Source: Prunella strophiata
Lineage: Eukaryota > Chordata > Aves > Passeriformes > Prunellidae
Length of the DNA: 64,000 bases
Direction of reading: 5' to 3'
Assembly (NCBI GenBank): GCA_036583965.1
Contig: JAZBQD010000027.1
Span: 6,480,187 to 6,544,186, forward strand
Below the pieces are notes generated by a model, which saw only the letters and a program-made list of their open reading frames with translations, did no database searches and had not been told where the DNA came from. This document shows, one piece after another, positions 12,463-24,400 of the stretch. Position 1 is the first letter of the stretch; each line of letters opens with the position of its first letter. Both the position numbers and the translations under genes were made by a program.

Positions 12463-15400
12463 GTAAGCACAGAGGACTGGAGTAGTACATGCAGAGAATG
12501 ATGCTGAGTAACAGTTAGTTACTTTTTTTTCCTTCCTGAATCCTAAGAAGATGACATAATTCTCCTTTTAAAGCTGTTTCTGGAGCCACAAATTCTATTC
12601 CTGGCAAAGCTGATTTAACATTTAGTTTTTCCCATACTGATAGAGGACTAGCTCAAACATCTATTCAAAATAGTTAACTTTTATTTTGAATTCACTGGTG
12701 GTTGGGTCATTCTTTGAAGGGTTACGAAGATTGGATGTTGGTATGGTTCTGACTAAATATTTCTTTTTCCTTATGCGTTTATAAAGGTATAGATATTCCA
12801 TGCTTCCCCATTTCTGGCCAAAACCATTTTGTACTTGTTTTCTTTCTTTTTGTTTTTGTTTTTTAAATTGAATTACAGGGAGCAGAAACTGTGATGGATA
12901 AAGTAAGGTTGTTCCCTTCTAAAAGTAGTTTTACTGATTTTCTTTCAGCTTCTGAATTAAATTTTGGCTTGCATACTGATACTTGGATATCTTGAAGTCA
13001 CTGAAATTTGATCTTATAAGTGCTGATAAGGCAATTGAAAACAGCAAAACAGGAATTAAGCTACCTGAGAGAGACAGTAAAACAGTGTTTAAAAACTTGT
13101 GCAGAAAAATACTTAATGTACTATTTAAAAAAATTTAATGATGAAAAAAGATAATATAGGTGGTGTTTGACATCCCTGTCATTACTTACTAAAGCTATCA
13201 TTCAATAGAGTAAGGTTTTGATTGAGGATAAAACTATTTGCTCAGTAAAGTTACTAAATATATATTTACTGTCAGGCCTGTTTAGTCCATGTGAGATCAA
13301 GTCTTGGTTGTGTGGAGCACTTCTTCTGCATAAGCTGTGACCTCAAAGCATTTCTATCCAAAATCCCAGAATGTTTGACTGGGTAAAAGAAGCTGGGGAA
13401 TAGTTAGAGCAGTTAATGCCTGTCTTCAATCACATGGTGGTCCAGTGCCTACTTATATTTTTCTTTCAGAGTAATTTATTAATTTTTAGAAATTATTAGA
13501 TAGTCAAATGTGTTTCAAATGGGTATTTTTAGCACTTTGTTTTTGTGTTGTTTTGTATTTTTCCAGTGGAAGTGGTTTAAAGGGAGGCTCAGAAGATTTA
13601 GAAACCTGGTTTCCACTGGTTTTCAGATAAGGCTTATTTTACTGATGTGGGGCTTTTAATGTTCTATTAGAGGTTGCTAGTCAGGTATGTAGGATGCCTT
13701 TCGTGGTGGAATCAAAGAGAATTAATACATCTGGACTTGAAGTAAGTTAATTTATTGAAGAGGAAAAAGTACACTTTGTTTTATAATTCACTTGCTTGTT
13801 TTGTAATCCAGTCCTGAGAACTGGGATATTCATTGCTTCTTGGGTCTACTGACAGAATTGTTACTTAATTGTACTTAATTCATACTTGTCCACCAGGTTG
13901 AAGAAAATAACATATCACTTGGTATTTATACTTTTTTAAATACTGAAAATTAGACTGTTTCCTGTACTCTTTAGAGCTCTGACATGGGCCTTTGACTTTT
14001 GAGCCACAGGTCTGAGAGTGTGGGTCTTTGTAGCTGGGCATTCATCCTTCTGAGCATGCTGATGTGAGAAGTGAAGGAGCCCCTTGTTTTACAAGCATAA
14101 CATGTTTTTCTGTTTCAAATGTGAAAGGCACAATGATGGGATTTGCAATAGCTGAGTACTGTTGCACTTCTGTGACATGCATGCCATCCACATTTGCACT
14201 TTTTAAAGTTCAGAACTCCTCTAGATGACAGATTTTGACTTGCTCTATGAAGCACTTCCACTGAGACTCTCATGGTATCTTCAAGAACAGAAGGAATTTT
14301 TCAAATAAGTTCTGATAAAGAATGGAAATGAGACAAGTTATGTTGCAGCATTTCTGAAATTCACCATGAGATTCTGTAACTGCCCAGCATCTTCCTGGTA
14401 AGAACATCCAAAAGGCAACACCCAGGCTTACCTGATGAAGTTTCTTGTCTCCAAATTTGATTTCTGTACATCACAGGGGTTTTTTTTGCCTGCAGTAATA
14501 TTCCTGAAATGTCGTGTTTTGTTACACTTGTTTCCAATCCCAGTTACATGCTTCCTGTGGAGAGGCTCACTGGAGAAGATGAAGTGCTTCTGGGTAGTGA
14601 GGGTTTTCCAGTTTATTCTGACCTGTAATGCTGTGGGTGTCCTTGAGTCAGGTATGGAGACATCCTTATATGAATCTCCAGGAGCCTTGGAGGATTTTGA
14701 ACTTGAAGGCAAGCTAGAATTCAGCATTGCATTGCTGTTGTACTTCCAGGTGTTTTCTTTTTAAACACAGTGCTTCATTATCTTAATTTATTTACCTTAA
14801 ACATGTATCTATTTTCATATCTGACTTGTTTTTCACTAATTTGGTGTGAGAAAATACCTATCTGGGTGCAGAATTTTGAGCTGTACTTCTTATTCTCATT
14901 TCCACTGGATACTAGCCCAATGATGTAGAAAGCTGGTTGTTGCCATGGTGCCAATTTTTATATGGCCACAACACTCCTGGAACAGGAAACAATCCGTCTC
15001 CTCAAGATAATTCTGGTATTAATTACATTAAACAAACATTTTAAATGTTTGTTTGTCACCAATGCTGATCTCCTATAGCATTCCTGAGCCCTGAAAGGTT
15101 AAAATTGCTAATACAGAAGTTATTTTTTCATTTTCAATAAGCATTTTTCTCAGCTACAACAGCAATAATTCAAGAGGTGTGTGCTGGACTGTAGTAAGTG
15201 AATAACACTGTCATTTTGCTTTCCTAACTTCTGGCTAGACATGCCAAGCTGTTCTGTTTAAATCATCTCATTTGCTTGTCTTGCAGTGAGTACGGTGTAG
15301 AGACTTTGCATGGACCAGCCTATGGCCCCAGCAGTCACTCTGCTGCTGCTTCTTCAGCTCCTTCCTCCTCCTCAGCATTTCGCCATGTAGTGCCATCTAG

Positions 15401-18400
15401 ACAAATAGTGGAAAGACAACCTCGAATGCTTGACTTCAGGGTTGAGTACAGAGACAGAAATGTGGATGTAGTACTTGAAGACAGCTCTACAGTTGGTAAG
15501 GATTTGTAAAAATGGAATGAAAGCTGCCGTCGTGAAAATGTTAAAAAGACAAATGAAAAAGATTCAACCCCAAAAATACAAGTCCTAAAGCAAAGCAGAA
15601 CAAAACCCCTCAAAAAGAAATAAAAAAGATCCCCCCAAAAATGCAGCCTCCACAGCTACTAACCGTTTTCAAATCTCTTTGCAGCTTTAAAAAAGCAAAA
15701 TTTCACTAATCCGTTGTAAAGGTTAGTGATCTATCAAATATTTATTTTGAAATCTAGTTTTCTTATGAACTTGCTTCAGAAACAAAATGGAGATTAATGA
15801 TTAAGTTGAGGCATGAAAATGTAATTTGGGATAGGATTAGTGTAGATGCAAGCTATTAATAAGTGGATGATCTTGGCATTTCCTCTTTGAATCTGTATGG
15901 CATCTCTTTCTGCACAGGATTAGTGACAAGATTAGAGGAATTCTCCTGGTGTGAGGAACATCATTGCATTCTTCGTAGTTCAATTTTTATTTGACTCTTT
16001 CATTCAAATTAAGATTAATTCTGTCATTTTTATTTTCTTTACCCTAAAATTGATGCATTTTGAAGCAATATATTAGAAGTATGCTAGTGTTTCAGAGCAT
16101 GTTATTTTTTTACATTCCCCAAATTGGGAATTTACTTCTGCTAAGGAAGGGCAGTATTTTAATTTTCTTATTTTTAGTGAAGAGCTTATACAGATCCAAA
16201 TAAGGAGCTACGTAAAGGAATAGTTGATTAAAGCAATTTTTGTCTGGGACGAAATTTGGAAATTTTGAAACTTTTGATCCTCACTTGTCTTTTCAGCAAT
16301 GGATTTGGTGTTGGGTGGCGCCACCTAGCGGTGATCGGTTTGAATTATCGCTGGGTGTTCTCTGTTTTCCTTTGTGCTGAGTTACATCCATGGAAATTTG
16401 ACTTCAAAATCTCATCAGATCAGAATTTTGCAGCTGTACTGCTTTGATTTTTCTTTTCTTATTGACTTCTTAATAGTTTACTTTTACCTGAAAGCTGTAG
16501 GGCAGAAGGAAGTTGAGAACAGCAGAAGGCAGTGTAGAACTTGTGTGTTTTGGGATATAAAGATGGAGGGCAGCCTTGTGTTTAAAGCCCTGGGAAAAGT
16601 GAGCAAGGCAAATTTTAGAACCTCAGCTGTGGACTTGAGGAAAGAATATTTTTTGCTTTTTTGAGGATTTGCTTGCCCATGAGAGGCTGCCCAGGAGGGC
16701 ACAGGGGCCCAAGAGAGCTGATTGATCTTCAGGGACAACCTCTTCAAAGCACAGGAGCAGTTCCTTCCAACGTGCAAGAAGAGCAAGCATGGCAGAAGGC
16801 CAGAACAGAAGAAAAAAGCATTTCTGGCTGAGCTAAATTCAAAAACAAAGCCAGAGCTGGAAAGTAGTGATCCTGCTGATGGGCTACCCAGCAGGAGCAC
16901 AGAGATGTGCAGGTTTGGAATTAGGAAGACCAAAGCTCAGCTGAAGGTGAAACCACTGAGGGGTTAGAAGGGTTTCTGTAAGTACATCAGCATGAGAAGA
17001 AAGGCTAAGGCAAATGTGAATGTGTGTTCAGTGGTGATTGCTGAGCTTGGTCTGTGGGAAGTTTATGGAGTAAATCTTTCTGGAAGCACTTTTTGAGAAC
17101 AGGAGAGAAAAAAAGGGGATTTGGAACAGCCATCATGGATTTACTAAAGGCAATTTGTACCTAATCAGTCAGCATTATTTGCCTTTTGCAATTTGATGAC
17201 TGGCTCAGTTGACAAGGGGAGAGAATGTCACTGTGGCTTTAGAAAGGCCTTTGATGTACTCTGCTGTTGTATTTTTCTAGTCATAATGTTAAGATGAAAA
17301 CTGGATAAAAAACTGATCAAAATAAATCTTAATCTGCTCAGAGAAAGTGGCTGATGTTCTGATATTCTGAGAAAGTGGAGGGCAGGGCTGCTGTTTAGGA
17401 GGTCCTGGACTGCCTGGAGAAATGGGCTGATAGAAGCCTCCTGAAGTTCCAAGAAAATAAAGTTGAGGTCCAGTATCTGGCACAGGATAACTCCATGTTA
17501 TCCCCACCTGGCTGATGGGCTAGAAAACAATTTAATAAAAGGGATCTTGGGTGCTTCAGCAATGAACTCTTGCAGTGAAGAAGAGCTGCCATGTCCCAGG
17601 CTTTGTTGACAAGAGTGTAGCTGGTGGATCCCAAGAAATCATTATTTCCCTCTATTCAGCACTTGGTCCAGACTGCATCTGGAGCACTGTCTGGGGTTTT
17701 GAGGTGCTCACTGGAAGAAAGATGATCCTGCAGTAAGTCTGGTCAGGGCTCTGGAGCTCTGGGCTGGCAGGAGGAGAGGCACAGAGAAGAGGATTTGCCC
17801 AGCCTGGGGAGGAAAGGCGAAGGTACAGCCCTGACCTCTGTCTGCAGCTGCCTGCTGGAGGACACAGAGAAGACAGAGCCAGACTTGTCTTGGAGGTGCA
17901 TGAGAATGGGAGGCAATAGACACATCAAAAATTCACATTGGATAAAAGGATTTTTTTTATTTTATTGTGTGGGTGGTGAAGTACTGGTACTGGTTGGCCA
18001 GAAAAGTTGTCAGACTTCCATCCTGGCATGTTCAAGAGCCAGCTGGATAAGTCATTGACTAAACTGGTTTAATTAGACCTTTGAGTTAGGCTTGGGTCAC
18101 GTGAACTCCAGAGGTACCTTCCAGCCTGAGTCACTTTATGACTGTAATAACTACAGGGGCAGAAGAGCATCAAAATGTTCAAAACTTTAAAAAGCTGTCA
18201 GAGCAGTCAGTTGTGTGAACATTCCAGTTCCTTAGGTCTGGACTAATGGTGATGAAATTTGGTGTCAGAAATATGCACCCTCTTTAAATCTGGTGCCCCA
18301 GATAACACACAGCTATCTGTGTGTCTAATAAATATGGAATATAGAATTACCAATATATATATCCAAATAATCAAATCCTTGTGTGATTCTCCAATCATTC

Positions 18401-21400
18401 ATGCTTTGTGATTATTTTTTTAAGCTTCATTTTTCCTTTACTGTTTGAAGGGTATGTTAGAAGGGTAACTAGACTGAAAATCCTTCTCATAGTAATTTTT
18501 TCCTTGCTCTTGTTTTTTAAGTACAGCTCACTGCTGTTTGAAATAAAGCAGTAAATGTGTCTATTTTATATATTTCCTTTGTTTTTCTCTCTAGGAGATA
18601 TCAAACATATTCTAGAAAATGAACTTCAGATTCCTGCATCTAAAATGCTGTTAAAAGGGTGGAAGACTGGAGATGTAGATGATAGTGTAAGTTTTCAACT
18701 GTGTTTTCAGTTAACTGAACTCAGTTTCAAACTGAGCATCTGTGGGTGGGGATTACAATGCAAGAATTGTTAGTTTCAAACAGTGTCAGATGTCTTGGGT
18801 GGCACACAAAGAACTCTTAATCTAAAACATTGCAAAATAAAATCAGGACAAATCAGTTTGTGTTTGCTTTGTATATAATGTGGCCCACCTACAAAAATGA
18901 TGTTTTGAAGTAACAGGAGTGTATCTTGAAACAAAATATTTGCTGATATTGTAAATATAGACCTATAATTAAAAAAAAAGTCAGAATTGGTGAATGTTTT
19001 ATATTTATAATGATTTTTCTCCCCTCAGACTGTTTTAAAAAGTCTACACTTGCCAAAAAATAATAGTCTTTATGTTCTAACACCTGACCTGCCTCCTCCT
19101 TCTTCAAGTCATTCTGGGTAAGTCTTTTGGCCATAAATTCTATTTGTATGGTTTGGGTTTTTTTTTTTTTTTGGTGTGTGTTTTTTAGTGAAGCCATGTA
19201 TGTATTTGCAGGAATCTGCAGTCAGTAAGAACAGTGTTTTTACTGCACCTAGTGACTGTTGGGATGAACTAACTCAGGATCTCATTGAAATTGTTGGGAT
19301 TTTTAGAAGTTTGGTGGGGTACATGAACCTCTTAGGTACATACAGAATTTTACACCTCTCAGATGTGAATACTTTAATTTAACAGGAATCTAGTCCCTGT
19401 GGAAACAAGAGTTGGCCTTGCATAATTTGCTGCTTTATGTTGGCCCATTTAATGTATCTTATAAATGTGTGTAAATCAGTTCTCATCTGATCAGAATTTT
19501 CTTTATGAAATGTTCATTACGTTATTTTATCTCGTACTTTTAAAATGTATGTAGATTGGCTGAATAATTAATTAATATTAATTATTAGTTATTAATTAAT
19601 GAATAGAATTTATTTCCTTTAATTGAGAAGGATACATTTTATTACTGATTTGAACACTCAAGAAGTAAGCAGTGAGTGTTCCTATGTCACAGAATCACAG
19701 AATCATCAAAGGTGGAAGAGGCCTTCAAGATTATCTGGTTCAAGCCCACCATAATCACCCCTGAAACACATCCCAGGTGCCACATCCAGACATCTCTTGG
19801 ACACTTCCTGACTCCACCACATCCCTGGGCAACTTAATCCAAAGCTTAACCACTCTTTCAGGGAAAGATACTTTTCTAATACCTAATCTGAACTTGCTGT
19901 GGTGGAATTTAATACCATTTCCTCTCATCCTTCTACTTGGGACATGGCAGTGGAGACAGATCCCCTCCTCTTTCTGGGGAGTTTGGAGGGTGAGCAGGTC
20001 TCCTCTGTGCTGAAGGGTTTCTCCAGGAGCACCCAGGCTCCCTCAGTCACCTCAGGACTTTCCCTGCAGGCGCTTCCCGAGCTCCCTTCCCATCTCTGGG
20101 CCTGCTCCAGCCCCTCCTGTCCTTGCAGAGCTGAGGGGCCAGAACTGGACACCAAGTTGTGGCCCCAGCAGCACAGGGGGACAGTCACTGCCTGGTCCTG
20201 CACTGTTCCTGCTAAAATCCAGGTGCCACTGGCCTTCCTGGCCACCTGGGTGTGCCTGGCTCATGTTCAGCCCCTGTCCAGCAGCACCCCCAGGTCTCTT
20301 TCTGCTGTCAGGGAAGACTGCAAAGGTTTGAAAATGAAGCGGTGTTATGTAGTGTCAGAGCTCTCTCAGGAGCTCGAGCTGACCCCGATCTGTTTGAGAG
20401 TCTCTGTGTCCCAGCCTGAGAACCAAAGGAGGAGTCAGGAGTCTTCTTGTGCAGTTTCCAAGGTTGTTTATTTTTCCTTATCTAACAAATTTTCTCTCTG
20501 ACCAGCCCAGGTCTGTTCAGCAGGTCAGTCCCAGGCACACTGCCCACCTCTGGGTGGTGTTGTCTTTTTATACTAAAAACTACATGTACATTATTTGTAC
20601 TTTCCAATATCTATCACCTATGTTACACAGTCCAACTCTACACCAATCCAAAAGTGCCACCATCACCCAGAAGATGGAGGCTGTGAAGAAGGAGAAAGGA
20701 CAGAACACACCCAAATTCCTCCATCTTGACCCCCAGAACCCTTATTCTAACAAACCCCAAAATTCTACTTTTCCACCCTGTGATAAGCTAATTATTACTC
20801 TACTTAATTTTTGTGGCTTGCAACTCTTCATATAAGGTTGGTCATTTTTTCCATGGCTCAAAATCAAAGGCACAGGGGTCTTGGGCTCTGTGCCAAGGCC
20901 TTTGAACCCCCTGCCAGGGGCTGGAGCCATCCAGGGCAACCAGAGGGATGTGCCTGGGTTCCGACAACACAGAAAATACTCTTTAAAAGTGGTTAGCAAT
21001 TCGTTTGGTTCGTTTTCTCCCGTGTCCTTCCCTTTCCCGAAGGCAGCCCTGGATGTGCTGTTTGCCGGGAAAATGGGAATTGTCCTCGGTAGCCGCTAGA
21101 GGGTGCGCGGGAATTGAGCCTGCCAAGGGAGCAGCTCCGGAGCAGCCAGCGCAGGGATGCCTTTGGAATCGGGCAAAACGCGGGGATTTCAGCTTGTCTC
21201 AAGAGGGAGGTGGCTTTCTGCCCTTGTAGGTGATAGGAGAATAGTCTGCAATTGCAGTTCTATTAATGGTGAGAGGATTCTTTGAGAGTCAATAGAAATT
21301 AGTAACTGCCTTCCTAATGACTGGAAGTACTTTGTATATTACTAAAAGGTACTTGTGCACATTAACATGTAATCTGTGGGGGAAATAAGAATGCTGATAT

Positions 21401-24400
21401 GAATTATAAAATGAATAATTATAAGAAAAGGAGCATTAAGAGAGGGATGAGTGGCAGTGGAACAGAGGGTGGTGTACATGAACTGTATGTGCAAACAGAA
21501 GCTGTATTTGTGTGTGAGTACAATAAGCCATTGTACCTTAGCAATGAAGGTACAAATCTTCTTATTTGAAGAAGAGTGAAAAGACACTACAGCTGCTAAT
21601 TGTTTAATTTCCTTCAATATTTTTTAGCCAGGTATTGCTGTATATTGTATTGAGTGTTATAATTCTGGAGAGAAAACTGGAGTCTGAAGAGAGTTGTTTA
21701 TTGCAACTGCAGTAAAGTATATAACAACAAACTGTTTAAAAACAGTTCTTAGCCTTTTTTATTGGATTAATGGTTTTAAAGAAGTTCACTTTGACAGTAA
21801 AATCAAAGTAGTTGTTACCTTTTATAGTTTATATTTGTTTCATAGTGGAGATTAGTTCTGGATATTTTTAAGATAAAAGTTGGTAGCTTTGGGACAGCAA
21901 ATGGTGACTAATTAGTGGCTATTTAAACACGGATAATTTGAAGGCTAGATCATCTTCCTGAAGTCATAAATTCTAGATGAAAGGGGAGGCTTGCCTCCAA
22001 TTAAAGCATCAATGCAGATCAAAACACATCTAATTGAAGCAATGTACCAAACCCAGTTACACTGTTTACTGCCTACTGTTAGGTCAGTTATTATTCAGAT
22101 TAGTTTGTTACCCACAATTTTTAAAAGCGTCATGCTCACATCTATTATTAATGGATGTTGAGGAACTTTGCCTCTTGCTCTGGGAGTTCATCTGTTGTTT
22201 TCTTCAAATGCCTTCTGTTTTGAACTAGAGATAAATAGTCGTGATTTGAATATCTCCAGAAAGTGATATTTGAAAAGCCTGAGATTCCAGTATGTGATAT
22301 TTTATCTATATGCCCTTCTTAAAAGGAACAGCCTGGCCTCTGTAAGCTCCAGTTTTTTGTCTGTTCTTTATAGTGAGGCAGAACAGTGTCTGAAACATCC
22401 TATTCCAACATATTGGTATGAAGGCATTGAAGTTTATTGTGACAGACTGAGTGGGCTTAACCCAGAACTGACTGAAAACCAGCATCTAAATGTGGTGGCA
22501 GAGTGATCCTGCCATTTAAACAAACAAAAATCTCCTGGGCTATCTTTGTTCATCAGTGGCCTACCTAAAGCTTTTATAGGTAATAGAAACCCGGTGAATT
22601 ACTACTGCATGCTAGTAAATTGAGGTGGAAAGATTAAATTTAAATGTCAAATACCACCTGTATGGCTCCACCCTGCTTCCACAATTCCAGCTGGCAAAGC
22701 CATACTTACCCATGCACGATATCCAGAGCAGTAACCATGTGTTCTGTGAGCTGTGGACACAATGAAATCTGATTTCTAGTGAATTCCTGCCTCATCCCAG
22801 CAGCTGCAGTAAATCAGCCTTCTTCTTCCATGTTTCCCATCATCTCACCTACCTCTGATGCTGGCTCCAGTTGTTGTATATTTTGTAGCACCTGTGATAT
22901 AGTTTTCCTCTTGCACAGAGTATCAGCCTGCCCTGCATCTGTTCTCCAGCTCACAGTCAGGTGGTATCAAAGGAAAGGAGAAATCATGTCCTGTGGATAG
23001 TTTTGAGATCACTGGCCAGAGGTCACCTGGATGAGTATAAAATACTGCACTTTTAGTGCAGACTTTTACTGAGATGGATGGTACTTTGGGTCCCCTTCTT
23101 CCTCCTGGCTGTTGATTTACACCTGGTATTTGGGACCTTTCTAACACTATGAGACCTCCTTAAAACCAGTGACTATTTTCAAAAGTTACCAGGTGGGAGC
23201 AGAAGTTACCATGTGGGTGGAGAAGAACATGATTTCCCTTGGAAAGCAATCCTGAAAGGAAAGATGCCAAAGAATGTCCATCATTCAGCATCCATGGGGG
23301 TAGATCCCTTGCACCAGCTTTGTCAGATTAGATTAATCCCTTCCTCAGCATGCAATTCCTTCCCTTTGTTGCCTTGGATGCTTCTTGAAGGCTGACAATA
23401 CTCAGTTGAGGAAATAGGTTTAGGAGAATGCAAGAGGGAAGCATGAAAAGTGTGAGCATGGGAGTCTGGCCATGGAGCTGGGTCATCCAGATCATCTCTC
23501 CTTTCTGTCCTGGTGTTCTGGGAGATGCTTTTTTGTTGCTATTGTCATTATAATAAATATAATGTATTTTATACTTTTTTTTGCTAAATAGCTGATAGTC
23601 AAAGGTACTTTATTTTACTTGATGAATCACTGGAAAGTTGAAAAACATTAAAACCCCAGGTGCATACCATGGAGCTTATTAGAAATAATGCAATTTTGCT
23701 AAGTGATTGTAACTTGTTTAACAAGTATAATCATCTGTGTGGAAAAGAAAAATCCCACAGATCCCTTTTTTCAGGCAATAGGTCCATACATTGCTGCATG
23801 CCTCTGCTTTAGATGATTGCAGAGCAGTGCTGGTGATGTGGTGTCTTGCTGTACGTTATCAACTGTAGCAGAGTGTTAATTAAGAACGATGTAACCTGCA
23901 ACTCCAATTATTAGTCTGTCTGTTTAGCTGGACAGGAGCAGTGCCTTGCTTTAGTTACTTTGAAAGCTTCCATAAGAGTGGTAAGATTAATGTTTTATTT
24001 TCCCATCTGTTCATGAGACAGTTTAAAAATCCTGAAGTTTAAAATGCAATAGAATGTAAACAAAAGGGCTTCTGCTCATTTACATGTTAGCCAGATTTGC
24101 TAACTGATTGCTGTTTGAACCTAATCTACCACCTCCTGCTGCATTAGCTACAACAAACATTACATTTACATACTGATTTCTTATTTTGTTTTAATGTAAA
24201 TAATCTGTAATTACAGTAAATTTGGACTTCTGTTGACATGAGCTTATATAAATCTGTAAGTTTAAAATGGAAATGTTAATTACCTTGTGTCATACCTGTT
24301 TATATAAAAATCAGAGGTTTTGGGGAAGTCTGTGTGACTGAGAAAGATATTGCCTAGTGGGAAATACTGAGTGTATTTCATAAAAACTGGAATGAAAAGG

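Larger units (their letters stand above)
15496..18594 (+). other. FAF1: FAF1 intron 4
   Basis: A 3099-bp GT-AG intron. Its 3' half is filled by a degraded CR1 LINE (about 16670-18145). A CTCF-like motif lies at 16318-16331. The remainder is AT-rich with nothing else that can be named. Confidence 0.9.
20335..20971 (-). mobile_element. Solo LTR of an avian endogenous retrovirus, antisense to FAF1
   Basis: A 637-bp element runs from TGAAGCGG to GACAACACA on the plus strand. It therefore has TG...CA ends in either orientation and is flanked on both sides by GAAAA (20330-20334 and 20972-20976). Read on the minus strand it has a TATA-like TATAAAAA (20566-20573) and, further on, an AATAAA (20467-20472), the expected U3-R order. 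No internal viral genes are present, so it is a solo LTR left by recombination. The 5-bp duplication fits ERVL-type elements by family knowledge. The sequence resembles an LTR I remember as abundant in passerine genomes, but I cannot name the family. Confidence 0.82.

Noticed and set aside
16484..16933. 149-codon minus-strand frame
   Set aside because: Much of it is antisense to the CR1 ORF2 region. No protein family is recognisable.
19899..20501. 200-codon open frame, the longest in the window
   Set aside because: It runs through the antisense CR1 tail into the LTR. Its composition comes from the repeats.
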